A stretch of 64,000 nt of DNA from Polaromonas sp. (GTDB lineage: Bacteria; Pseudomonadota; Gammaproteobacteria; Burkholderiales; Burkholderiaceae_C), in NCBI RefSeq assembly GCF_016185115.1, contig NZ_JACPOF010000017.1, positions 186,001-250,000 on the forward strand, written 5' to 3'. The position numbers were made by a program, and so were the translations under genes. Shown here one piece after another: positions 39,999-49,108 of the stretch. Position 1 is the stretch's first letter; each line of letters starts with the position of its first letter. The notes below the pieces were generated by a model. That model was not told the origin of the DNA and ran no database searches. It worked only from the letters and a program-made list of their open reading frames with translations.

Positions 39999-42209
39999 AT
40001 GACGCGCCTGATGGGCGGACTGTTGATCTCGGCTTCTGCTTTTTCTGCCTGGGCATTGCCTGCGTTCGACGAAGTCAAACGCGATTTCAAACCATCTGAC
40101 ACAGTCATCCTTGACCGCAATGGTGAAGTCATACAGCGCCTGCGCACCGATGCCACGGTGCGGCGCGGCCAGTGGGTGGCGCTGCCGGACATCTCGCCGG
40201 CGCTGCGCACGGCGCTGGTGCTCAGCGAGGACAAGCGTTTTTATGAACACAGCGGCGTGGACTGGCGTGCCGTATCTGCTGCGGCCTGGGGCAACCTGTG
40301 GAACACAAAGACACGCGGCGCATCGACCATCAGCATGCAGCTTGCAGGTCTCGTCGATGAAGACTGGCGCGCAGGCGCCCGTGGCCGAAGCCTGACGCAG
40401 AAGATAGGCCAAACGGTGTCAAGTCAGGTGCTGGAAGCGCGCTGGCGCAAGGACCAGATCCTGGAGGCTTACCTCAACCTTGTGCCGTTTCGCGGTGAGA
40501 CTGTGGGCATTGATGCGCTGAGCCGCACGCTCTTCGGCAAGGCTGCGCACGGGCTGGATGAACGGGAGGCTGCGCTGGCGGCTGCACTGGTGCGTGCGCC
40601 GAATGCAAAAGCGGCGCAGGTCACGCAGCGCGCGTGTGGGGTTCTCAAGCTCCTTCAATCTCCGGCAAAAGCGGACTGCGAAGGCCTGGACCTGTTCGCC
40701 ACTGCGGCGCTTCAGCGCAAGGCATTCGATGCGTCTGAAGGATTCGCGCCGCACTTTGCACGCCAACTGGTACGAGCTGACACGCCTGCAAAAAAAGCCG
40801 CACCGGCCAGCATCTCATCCACCCTGCGCGCCCCGCTGCAGCGCTTTGCCGTGCAAACACTGACCCAGCAACTGCGTGAACTGCGGGGCCGGCATGTGGA
40901 AGACGGCGCCATCATCGTGCTGGACAACGCCAGCGGCGAGGTGCTGGCCTGGGTGGGCTCATCGGGTGAACTCAGCGGCGCGGCAGAGGTTGACGGCGTG
41001 CTCGCGCTGCGCCAGCCCGGCTCCACGCTCAAGCCTTTTCTCTACGCCCAGGCCATTGCAGAAAAACGCATGACGGCCGCATCGCTGCTTGATGACTCCC
41101 CCACCAACATACAGACCGCGGGCGGGCTCTACATTCCGCAAAACTATGATCGCCAGTTCAAGGGCCATGTGTCTGCACGCACCGCACTGGGCGCTTCACT
41201 CAACGTGCCCGCCGTACGCACACTGGTCATGGTGTCGCCAGATGCTTTCCAGAAGCAGCTCAAACTGGCGGGTGTGCCATTGAAAGAATCTGGGGACTAC
41301 TACGGCTATAGCCTGGCACTGGGCAGCAGTGAGGTGTCGCTGCTGTCACTCGCCAATGGCTACCGTACCCTGGCCAATGCGGGCCGCTACAGCCCCGTCG
41401 CGATGGGCAGAACCGTCAAACCCGAGTTCACGCCAGCGATAGACCCGCGCGCCGCCTTCATCGTTACCGACATCATGGCCGACCCGCTGGCACGTGCCCG
41501 AACCTTCGGCACCGACAGCGTCCTGGCCACGCGTTTCTGGACCGCCGTGAAAACCGGTACCAGCAAGGACATGCGCGACAACTGGGCCATGGGGTATTCG
41601 CAGCGTTACACCGTCGGCGTCTGGGTGGGCAATTCAAGCGGTGCCCCGATGTGGGATGTCAGCGGCACCAGCGGCGCAGCGCCTGTGTGGGCTGCGGTGA
41701 TGAACTACCTGCACAAAACAGAACCCAGCCGGTCACCCGCACCGCCCCCAGGCCTGGTTCAGGCGCGCACAGGGTTTGGCAAACAACTTGAGGCGGCACG
41801 CAACGAATGGTTTATCGCCGGTACCGAGCAAAAAGTATTTGCCATGGATGCGCCAGGAGATGCCGGTTTCAAGCGTGCCAAAAACACATCTGAAGAGGCG
41901 CAGGAAGCACCTCGCATCACCGCACCGGCCTCGGGCACCATCATCGCGCTCGACCCGGACATCCCGCCCAATCGCCAGCGCCTGAGCTTCAGCGCTGAAG
42001 GCCGAAACCTGCGCTGGCTGATGGACGGCAAGGAGTTTGCACGTGGCAGCGACGCCCAGTGGCTGCCCTGGCCGGGTCGGCATGTGGTGCAACTGGCTGA
42101 TGCCCGCGGCAAGGTGCTTGACGAAATACGCCTTGAAGTGCGCGGTGCAGGCGTCAAAAACACGCCAGAACCGGCCCCGAAAGCAGCGCCCAAGCCCGCA
42201 TCAAAATAA
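39999..42209 (+). CDS. pbpC: Penicillin-binding protein 1C (transglycosylase/transpeptidase)
   Basis: ILDRNGEVIQRLRTD, SEDKRFYEHSGVDWRAV, GASTISMQLAGL, RQPGSTLKPFLYAQA, KTGTSKDMRDNWAMGYS; ORF is open from 39933, start MTRLMGG at 39999 gives a better signal sequence. Confidence 0.93.
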   Translation: MTRLMGGLLISASAFSAWALPAFDEVKRDFKPSDTVILDRNGEVIQRLRTDATVRRGQWVALPDISPALRTALVLSEDKRFYEHSGVDWRAVSAAAWGNLWNTKTRGASTISMQLAGLVDEDWRAGARGRSLTQKIGQTVSSQVLEARWRKDQILEAYLNLVPFRGETVGIDALSRTLFGKAAHGLDEREAALAAALVRAPNAKAAQVTQRACGVLKLLQSPAKADCEGLDLFATAALQRKAFDASEGFAPHFARQLVRADTPAKKAAPASISSTLRAPLQRFAVQTLTQQLRELRGRHVEDGAIIVLDNASGEVLAWVGSSGELSGAAEVDGVLALRQPGSTLKPFLYAQAIAEKRMTAASLLDDSPTNIQTAGGLYIPQNYDRQFKGHVSARTALGASLNVPAVRTLVMVSPDAFQKQLKLAGVPLKESGDYYGYSLALGSSEVSLLSLANGYRTLANAGRYSPVAMGRTVKPEFTPAIDPRAAFIVTDIMADPLARARTFGTDSVLATRFWTAVKTGTSKDMRDNWAMGYSQRYTVGVWVGNSSGAPMWDVSGTSGAAPVWAAVMNYLHKTEPSRSPAPPPGLVQARTGFGKQLEAARNEWFIAGTEQKVFAMDAPGDAGFKRAKNTSEEAQEAPRITAPASGTIIALDPDIPPNRQRLSFSAEGRNLRWLMDGKEFARGSDAQWLPWPGRHVVQLADARGKVLDEIRLEVRGAGVKNTPEPAPKAAPKPASK

Positions 42210-42287
42210 TTTCACGCGCAAAAAGCAGTATTCACACCGGGCAACGCAGCCCGCCACTAACATCTCTGGCAAACGAAGGAGACATCC

Positions 42288-43439
42288 GTGCCCGTGATCA
42301 CCAATATTTCAGACCTGCGCGAGCTGGCCAAAAAGCGCGTGCCGCGCATGTTTTATGACTATGCCGACTCGGGCTCCTGGACCGAAGGCACTTACCGGGC
42401 CAACGAGGCCGATTTCCAGAAAATCCTGCTGCGCCAGCGCGTGGCGGTGAACATGGAAAACCGCAGCACAGCCACCCTCATGGCCGGCGTGAAAACGAAA
42501 ATGCCTGTGGCCATCGCACCCATAGGCCTGATGGGCATGCAGCATGCCGATGGCGAAATCCACGCTGCACGGGCGGCCGAAAAATTCGGCATTCCCTTTA
42601 CGCTGTCGACCATGAGCATCTGCTCCATGGAAGACATCGCCGCCGCGACACAGGCGCCCTTCTGGTACCAGCTCTACATGATGCGTGACCGCAGCGCCAT
42701 GGAGGCCATGATTGCCCGGGCCCGCAAGGCCCGCTGCAGCGCACTTGTTTTGACGCTGGACCTGCAGGTCATAGGCCAGCGCCACAAGGACATCAAGAAT
42801 GGCCTCACAGCGCCACCCAAACCCACCATTGCCAACATCATCAACCTGATGACCAAGCCGCGCTGGTGCATGGGCATGGCCGGCACAAAACGCCGCAGCT
42901 TCGGCAACCTGGTCGGCCACGTGAAGGCCGTGAGCGACATGAGCTCGCTCGCAGTGTGGACCAACGAGCAATTCGACCCGCGCCTGTCATGGGCCGATGT
43001 CGCCTGGGTGCGTGAGCGCTGGGATGGCAAGCTGGTACTCAAGGGCATACAGGATGTCGAGGACGCGAAGCTGGCCGCACAAAGTGGCGCAGATGTCATT
43101 GTCGTCAGCAACCACGGCGGCCGCCAGCTGGACGGTGCGCCATCGAGTATCACCGCCCTGCCGCCCATCGTCGAAGCGGTGGGCGACCAGATCGAGGTCT
43201 GGATGGACGGCGGCATACGCTCGGGTCAGGACGTGCTCAAGGCATGGGCGCTGGGCGCGCGTGGCACCATGATTGGCCGTGCCGTGGTCTACGGGCTGGG
43301 GGCCATGGGCGAAGCGGGCGTGACCAAAGCCCTGCAGATCATTCACAAGGAACTTGACGTGACCATGGCGTTTTGCGGCCACACCGACATCCAGAAAGTA
43401 GACAGGGCGATTTTGTTGCCAGGCACTTACCCGGTCTGA
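42288..43439 (+). CDS. FMN-dependent alpha-hydroxy-acid dehydrogenase (L-lactate dehydrogenase LldD family)
   Basis: RVPRMFYDYADSGSWTEGTYRAN, GADVIVVSNHGGRQLDGAPS, WMDGGIRSGQDVLKAWALGARGTMIGR. Confidence 0.92.
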   Translation: MPVITNISDLRELAKKRVPRMFYDYADSGSWTEGTYRANEADFQKILLRQRVAVNMENRSTATLMAGVKTKMPVAIAPIGLMGMQHADGEIHAARAAEKFGIPFTLSTMSICSMEDIAAATQAPFWYQLYMMRDRSAMEAMIARARKARCSALVLTLDLQVIGQRHKDIKNGLTAPPKPTIANIINLMTKPRWCMGMAGTKRRSFGNLVGHVKAVSDMSSLAVWTNEQFDPRLSWADVAWVRERWDGKLVLKGIQDVEDAKLAAQSGADVIVVSNHGGRQLDGAPSSITALPPIVEAVGDQIEVWMDGGIRSGQDVLKAWALGARGTMIGRAVVYGLGAMGEAGVTKALQIIHKELDVTMAFCGHTDIQKVDRAILLPGTYPV

Positions 43440-43518
43440 TCGACACAGGTCGGGTAGCCAACTTCCCTATACCGGCAGGACTGCGCGCATTCATTTTCAG
43501 AAGCGGCAAAATCGGGGG

Positions 43519-44730
43519 ATGCCCCCCATTCGCCGAATCGCCCACCTCGACATGGACGCTTTTTTTGCGTCCGTCGAACTGCTGCGCTACCCCCAGCTCA
43601 AGGGGCTGGCCGTGGTCATCGGTGGCGGCAGGCGCAAGGTGGATGAAGCACTCAGCGCCGTCCCCGAGCGGCAGCCGCGCTTTATTCCCGTGGCGGACTT
43701 CCCCCTGCTCAAGGATTACGTCGGGCGCGGCGTGATCACCACGGCCACCTATGCGGCGCGGCAGTTTGGTGTGGGCTCTGCGATGGGCATGATGAAGGCG
43801 GCAAAACTCTGCCCGCAGGCCATCGTGCTGCCGGTGGATTTTGACGAGGTACGGCGTTTCTCGCGCCTCTTCAAAAGCACAATTGCAGAGATCGCACCCG
43901 TCATGCAGGACCGCGGCGTGGATGAGGTTTACATCGATTTTACGGATGTCCCGGGCGGGCAGCGCGAGGGTGGCCGTGTGCTGGCGCGTCTCATACAGAA
44001 AGCGATTTTTGAGAAGACAGGCCTCACCTGCTCGATAGGTGTTGCGCCCAACAAGCTGCTGGCCAAGATGGCCAGCGAGTTCAACAAGCCCAACGGCATT
44101 TCCATCGTTTATGAAGAAGACCTGGAAACAAAGATCTGGCCGCTCAATGTGCGCAAGATCAACGGCATAGGCCCCAAGGCGGGTGAGAAGCTGGCCAAAC
44201 TTCATATTCACACCATAGGAGAACTCGCCGCGCAGGACCCCCAGTGGCTGATAGACAACTTCGGGAAATCCAGCGGCGCATGGATGCATGAGGTCGCCTG
44301 GGGCCGCGATGACAGGCCGGTGGAAACCCACAGCGAGCCGGTGAGCATGAGCCGCGAGACCACCTTCGGGCGCGACCTGCACGCCGTGCGCGACAAGGCC
44401 GAACTGGGCGAAATATTCACATCACTGTGCGAGAAGCTGGGCGAGGATTTGCAGCGCAAGGGTTATGTCGCCAAAACCATAGGCATCAAGCTGCGTTATG
44501 ACGACTTCAGGATTGCCACCCGCGACCAGACCATCCAGGCCTACATAGCCGATGGCCAGACCATCCGCAAGATAGCCGGGCAGTGCCTCAAGCGGGTAGC
44601 GCTCGACAGAAGGCTCCGGTTGCTGGGCGTACGCGCCAGCACCCTGGCCAGGGCTGGCGACGAAGCGGTCAGCGCCGCTTCACCCCCGCAGGCGGCAGAA
44701 GCCGTGGTGGCAACAGACCAGCTCTTCTAG
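43519..44730 (+). CDS. dinB: DNA polymerase IV (Y-family)
   Basis: IAHLDMDAFFASVELLRYPQLKGLAVVIGG, DEVYIDFTD, CSIGVAPNKLLAKMASEFNKPNG. Confidence 0.95.
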   Translation: MPPIRRIAHLDMDAFFASVELLRYPQLKGLAVVIGGGRRKVDEALSAVPERQPRFIPVADFPLLKDYVGRGVITTATYAARQFGVGSAMGMMKAAKLCPQAIVLPVDFDEVRRFSRLFKSTIAEIAPVMQDRGVDEVYIDFTDVPGGQREGGRVLARLIQKAIFEKTGLTCSIGVAPNKLLAKMASEFNKPNGISIVYEEDLETKIWPLNVRKINGIGPKAGEKLAKLHIHTIGELAAQDPQWLIDNFGKSSGAWMHEVAWGRDDRPVETHSEPVSMSRETTFGRDLHAVRDKAELGEIFTSLCEKLGEDLQRKGYVAKTIGIKLRYDDFRIATRDQTIQAYIADGQTIRKIAGQCLKRVALDRRLRLLGVRASTLARAGDEAVSAASPPQAAEAVVATDQLF

Positions 44731-44738
44731 CAAATGGA

Positions 44739-45194
44739 TTATTTGAGCGTGGCGAGGTAGGCAATCAGGTCGGCCCGCTCCTGGGCACTGTCAACCTGAA
44801 AACCCATGCGCTGGCCCCTGACCAGCTCTTCGGGGTCTTCAAGCCAGACATTGAGCGTCTGCGGCGTCCAGCGCAGGCGTGACGCCGCAAGCTCATCCGA
44901 ATATTTGTAGCCCGGCAAGCTGCCTATGCGCCTGCCCATGACACCGCGGTGCGCGGGCCCAATCCTGTTGCTGTCTACCGCGTGGCAGGCCGTGCACCGG
45001 GCCTGGTAGAGCGCCGCACCGCGCTGTACATCACCAGTTGCAGGCGTCACCCATTCACGCGCCGCCGCAGGCTTTGCTACTGCCTGCGCCTGGGCAGAAC
45101 CCATGGCGCTGAGTGACAGAAGCAGGACGGCAAGCACCCTGCCAGGTCTTTGTCCCGCCAGCCACGCCGTGCTGGCTGTACACATGAAACGCAT
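44739..45194 (-). CDS. Exported class I c-type cytochrome
   Basis: Signal peptide then GAALYQARCTACHAVDSNRIGPAHRGVMGRRIG (CxxCH) and GQRMGF (Met ligand); start at 45194. Confidence 0.92.
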   Translation of the reverse strand: MRFMCTASTAWLAGQRPGRVLAVLLLSLSAMGSAQAQAVAKPAAAREWVTPATGDVQRGAALYQARCTACHAVDSNRIGPAHRGVMGRRIGSLPGYKYSDELAASRLRWTPQTLNVWLEDPEELVRGQRMGFQVDSAQERADLIAYLATLK

Positions 45195-45406
45195 AAAACT
45201 CCCTGCCTTGGCTTCAACTGTTACCGGACCTCGGAAGGGTGCCGTCATGTTCTCAATACGTGAAGTAGTTCCGTTTTGGATTCACGGACAGACAAATTAA
45301 AAGTTTTCACAAAAAGCTGAATCCAGTTGTATCAAAAGGTACGTATAGCAGTTCGAGCATGCATTCGCATTGCACGCCGCCCCACGATTCCCCTCCAAGG
45401 ACTGCC

Positions 45407-46333
45407 ATGAACAAGAATTTTGCAATCACCCTCCTGGCCGCCTCAGCGGCACTCTCCTTCACAGGTGCCCAAGCCGAAACCGGCAAGCTGCTGCTGACCG
45501 GCGGCGTCAGCAGTGTTGATGGTGCAGCCGGTGGCGGCCTGACGCCCTGGGCCGTGATCGGCAGCAATGCCACAGACGGCGAAACCGGCTTCTCGGCATT
45601 TGCCACCCGCGCTGGCACAAAGGACTATGGCCTGACTGTTCTGGGCGCAGCCATCGGCTTCAACGATAAATATGAAATCTCGATTGCCAGCCAGGACCTG
45701 GACACGCGCAGCGCGGTTGCGGCATTGGGCCTGCCCGGCCTGCACCTGAAACAGACCATCCTGGGCGCCAAGGTGCGCGTGCTGGGCGATGCCATTCTTG
45801 ACAGCGACAGCCTCATGCCGCAGGTTGCCGTGGGCGTGGAATTCAAGAACCTCGGCAGTTCCAGGTTCGACGGGACGCTTGCGGCACTGGGCGCCAAACG
45901 CAGCGGCGTCGACCTGTATGTCAGCGCCACCAAACTTTTTCTGGGCCAGAGCCTGCTGCTCAACGGAACCCTGCGTGCAACCAGGGCCAACCAGAATGGG
46001 CTGCTCGGCTACGGCGCAACACTGGGGGGCAGCGAAAACAGCTATTCCCTGCAGCCCGAGTTCTCGGTGGGTTACCTGCTGAGCAAAAACGTGGTCGTAG
46101 GCGCCGAATACCGCTTCATGCGCAACAAGCTCGAAAAAGCGGGCAACGCCGCCTTCGGTGCGGGCTCGGGCGCATTGCGCTCACAAGACTGGAAAGACAT
46201 CTACATCGCCTGGGCACCCACCAAAAATTTCTCGCTCACCCTGGCCTATGCAGACCTCGGCGTCATCGTGCCCGCCACGACCGCCAGCCGCAAGCAGGCC
46301 GGTTACTACATCTCTGCCCAGCTCGCCTTCTGA
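45407..46333 (+). CDS. DUF3034 family outer-membrane-like protein
   Basis: Signal peptide MNKNFAITLLAASAALSFTGAQA, TGKLLLTGGVSSVDGAAGGGLTPWAVIG, amphipathic beta-strands ending in aromatic-terminated YISAQLAF. Confidence 0.8.
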   Translation: MNKNFAITLLAASAALSFTGAQAETGKLLLTGGVSSVDGAAGGGLTPWAVIGSNATDGETGFSAFATRAGTKDYGLTVLGAAIGFNDKYEISIASQDLDTRSAVAALGLPGLHLKQTILGAKVRVLGDAILDSDSLMPQVAVGVEFKNLGSSRFDGTLAALGAKRSGVDLYVSATKLFLGQSLLLNGTLRATRANQNGLLGYGATLGGSENSYSLQPEFSVGYLLSKNVVVGAEYRFMRNKLEKAGNAAFGAGSGALRSQDWKDIYIAWAPTKNFSLTLAYADLGVIVPATTASRKQAGYYISAQLAF

Positions 46334-46377
46334 TCAGGCCGGCACCACACAACATCAACACATATTCAGGACTCACC

Positions 46378-46818
46378 ATGAGAAAAACACTTGTTTCCCT
46401 GGCTATCGGTGCATCGCTTTTGGTGGCGGGTACGTCTTTCGCGCAGATGGCGCAGCAAGGCGACCAGCTCTACAGGGCCTTCGGTGAAAAAGCCGGCCTC
46501 GTCGCCCTGATGGATGACTTCATGGTCCGCCTGCTGGCCGACCCACGTACCGGCCCGCACTTCAAGCCGGCGAACCAGCAGCGCGTGAAAGAGCAGCTGG
46601 TAGACCAGTTCTGCGCGCTCGGCGGTGGCCCCTGCGTCTACAAGGGTGCCGACATGAAAAGCTCGCACGCCAACCTGGACATCACGAAGTCAGACTTCCA
46701 TGCACTGGTTGAAGTGCTGCAGCAAAGCATGGATGCCAAAGGCATTCCGTTCACGAAACAAAACCAGATGCTGGCGCTGCTGGCGCCCATGAACCGCGAC
46801 ATCATCACGCCGAAATAA
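46378..46818 (+). CDS. Group 1 truncated haemoglobin with signal peptide
   Basis: MRKTLVSLAIGASLLVAGTSFAQ then LYRAFGEKAGLVALMDDFMVRLLADPRTGPHF..., KEQLVDQFCALGGGPCVYKGADMKSSHANLDIT (proximal His). Confidence 0.9.
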   Translation: MRKTLVSLAIGASLLVAGTSFAQMAQQGDQLYRAFGEKAGLVALMDDFMVRLLADPRTGPHFKPANQQRVKEQLVDQFCALGGGPCVYKGADMKSSHANLDITKSDFHALVEVLQQSMDAKGIPFTKQNQMLALLAPMNRDIITPK

Positions 46819-46830
46819 GCTGACACCATC

Positions 46831-47490
46831 ATGAAAAAAACCCTGCTCCTGACCACCCTGTACGCCGCCTGTACGCTGGCGTCTGCCGGCAACCTGGTCG
46901 TGTCTGTCATCGACAGGGACGGCAAACCAGTGCAGGACGCCATCGTGGTGGTGATACCGGCCAACAAATCGGTGTTGCCCAAAACAGCGCTGCCCGCAGA
47001 GGCCGGCATCGTGCAGGAGAAGATGCAGTTCATACCGGCGGTATCACTGGTGGGATCGGGCGCAAGGATCAGGCTTTCAAATAACGACCCCTGGAACCAC
47101 CACGTACGTTCTTCACCTGCAGGGGCAGAGCAGTTCAACTCCAGCAAAGTCGGTTTTGACATGATGATCGAAGGCAAACCGGAAGGCAAACCTGCCAAAA
47201 CAGCAGACATCACGCTCGACAAACCCGGGGTCGTGGTCGCCAACCTGCTGGGCTGCTACATCCACGGTTCCATGCGCGGCTACATCTATGTGAGCGAATC
47301 GCCGTGGGCAGCCAAAACCAGCCCCGAGGGCTTCACCACTTTCGAGAACCTGCCCGACGGGCCGGCACAGGTCAAGGTCTGGCAGGGCGAGCAGCTGATC
47401 GACCTGGCGCCCCAGCAAACCGCCATAGGCGCGACACTGGGCAAAAACGTGTTTCAACTGACGGTGGTGCCACGCAGGCGGCGCAGCTAG
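46831..47490 (+). CDS. Exported cupredoxin/plastocyanin-like protein (methylamine-utilization-like)
   Basis: Signal peptide; NNDPWNHHVRSS and GCYIHGSMRGYIYV (C-x2-H-x2-M type-1 Cu-like ligands). Confidence 0.78.
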   Translation: MKKTLLLTTLYAACTLASAGNLVVSVIDRDGKPVQDAIVVVIPANKSVLPKTALPAEAGIVQEKMQFIPAVSLVGSGARIRLSNNDPWNHHVRSSPAGAEQFNSSKVGFDMMIEGKPEGKPAKTADITLDKPGVVVANLLGCYIHGSMRGYIYVSESPWAAKTSPEGFTTFENLPDGPAQVKVWQGEQLIDLAPQQTAIGATLGKNVFQLTVVPRRRRS

Positions 47491-47635
47491 AACTGTGGTG
47501 CAAGCCACGGGCTTCCAGTGCCTGTAACACGCCCTAGACTGCACAGTCTGGAAACGTCGTTGACACACTCCGGGCTCAAGCCTAGATTGAAGCCATGCGT
47601 GAACCTGACCGGTTGGCGCATGGACCGGAGGTTTC

Positions 47636-47935
47636 ATGGCACAGGCTCACACCCCACCGCCGCGGCATTCGACCATTGCCCGGCTGCATCGCATCAAGAA
47701 ATGGCATGTCAACCACAAGGAAGACCACCCGCTGGAATACCAGATCTGGGATGTCATGCTGACCTTCTGGGTCATGGGCTGGATTGCCTGGGTACCGGCA
47801 ATGGCACTGGACGCGCCCTGGGCTTACCCGCTATGCATTGCTGGCGTCTGCCTGCCGGGCCTGTACATGCGTTTGCGGTTGCGCGCCCATGAGAGCCTGC
47901 GCCTGCGCTGCGACTGGGTTGACGAGATTCGCTGA
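47636..47935 (+). CDS. Conserved hypothetical two-TM protein
   Basis: EYQIWDVMLTFWVMGWIAWVPAMALDAPWAYPLCIAGVCLPGLYMRLRL; good local codon bias, no overlapping alternative. Confidence 0.65.
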   Translation: MAQAHTPPPRHSTIARLHRIKKWHVNHKEDHPLEYQIWDVMLTFWVMGWIAWVPAMALDAPWAYPLCIAGVCLPGLYMRLRLRAHESLRLRCDWVDEIR

Positions 47936-47950
47936 CCGGCCTGGGCTGGA

Positions 47951-48030
47951 AAATTGCTATGCTTTCAGTAGCTAGCCACGTACGTATTCATTGGCCTACA
48001 GCCTGATTTGGCACCTCAAAATGGCCTGAA
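47951..48030 (+). repeat. Dispersed repeat family R3, copy 3
   Basis: aaattgctatgctttcagtagctagccacgtacgtattcattggcctacagcctgatttggcacctcaaa. Confidence 0.8.
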
Positions 48031-48092
48031 AAGCATTTTTTTGGCCGCCAAAGCCCCACGCGAACCAACTTTCAAGGCACTTGGGCCTGTTT

Positions 48093-48150
48093 TTAATGTT
48101 TACGTTAAATTATTGCCGTATACATTAAATTTTTAATGTATACGACAAAA
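48093..48150. promoter_or_regulatory. Tandem TTTAAYGTNNACRTTAAA palindromes (site B)
   Basis: TTTTTAATGTTTACGTTAAATTATTGCCGTATACATTAAATTTTTAATGTATACGACAAAAA; contains palindrome GTATACATTAAATTTTTAATGTATAC; shares ACATTAAATTTTTAAYGT with site A. Confidence 0.6.
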
Positions 48151-48205
48151 ACTACCAAGTGGCTGTTTTAACGCCCTGCAAACATCGCCAAAACAAGCCA
48201 GAAAA

Positions 48206-48280
48206 CGCGTATTTCCGGTATCAAATTGGCATCCAGCCCAATGAATACGTACGTATGCAGCTACTGATTTAATAGCAAAA
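48206..48280 (-). repeat. Dispersed repeat family R3, copy 4 (inverted relative to copy 3)
   Basis: Reverse complement ttttgctattaaatcagtagctgcatacgtacgtattcattgggctggatgccaatttg aligns with copy 3. Confidence 0.8.
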
Positions 48281-49108
48281 TCACTGCCTCGCCGTGCGCA
48301 CATTGTGTGGCAGCGCCTGCGGGTGGCTGGTACGGAAGGGGTTGATGTCCAGCCCGCCGCGCCGCGTGTAACGCGCGTACACCGACAGCCTGAGCGGCTT
48401 GCAGCGCGTCCACACGTCCATGAAGATGCGCTCGACGCACTGCTCGTGAAACTCGTTGTGGTTGCGAAAGCTCACCAGGTATTGCAGCAGCCCTTCCTGG
48501 TTGATCTGCGGGCCTGAGTAACTGATCTGCACGCTGCCCCAGTCGGGCTGGCCGGTGACCAGGCAATTGCTTTTGAGCAGGTTGCTGGTCAGGGTTTCCT
48601 GCACCGGCGCTTCATCGAACTCGGCAAACAGCAGTTCGGGCATGGGCGTGAAGTGGCTGCACTCGACATCCAGCCGGTCCAGGTTCAGGCCGTCCATCTC
48701 GTGCACAGGCTCGCGGTCAAACAGCTCCGGGCCCAGGGTCTTGATACCGACGCCGGCGCCGACAGCAGCGTTCAGGTCTGCACGTATGCGCTCACGCACG
48801 TCGCGCGCGTCGGCAAAACGCGTGTTGTTAAAGCTGTTGAGGTAGAGCTTGAAGGATTTGCTCTCAACGATATTGGGCGACTCGCAGGGCACGGTGATGT
48901 GCGCCAGCGCCACCTGCGGCTTGCCGCGCAGGTTGAGCCAGCTCAGCTCGTACGCCGTCCACATGTCGGCACCGAAAAAAGGCGGCGCATCGGTCACGCC
49001 AATTTCTGCACGCTTGCCGGCACGCGGGATGGGAAACAGCAGCGACGCGTCGTACTGGTCGATATAGGCCGAAGTTTTGCCGAGCTGGGATTGTTCTGGG
49101 GTGTTCAT
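48281..49108 (-). CDS. queF: NADPH-dependent 7-cyano-7-deazaguanine reductase (long form)
   Basis: [53 protein letters not shown]. Confidence 0.96.
   Translation of the reverse strand: MNTPEQSQLGKTSAYIDQYDASLLFPIPRAGKRAEIGVTDAPPFFGADMWTAYELSWLNLRGKPQVALAHITVPCESPNIVESKSFKLYLNSFNNTRFADARDVRERIRADLNAAVGAGVGIKTLGPELFDREPVHEMDGLNLDRLDVECSHFTPMPELLFAEFDEAPVQETLTSNLLKSNCLVTGQPDWGSVQISYSGPQINQEGLLQYLVSFRNHNEFHEQCVERIFMDVWTRCKPLRLSVYARYTRRGGLDINPFRTSHPQALPHNVRTARQ

Noticed and set aside
43339-44382. 347 aa minus-strand ORF
   Set aside because: Antisense to dinB, no domain signature.
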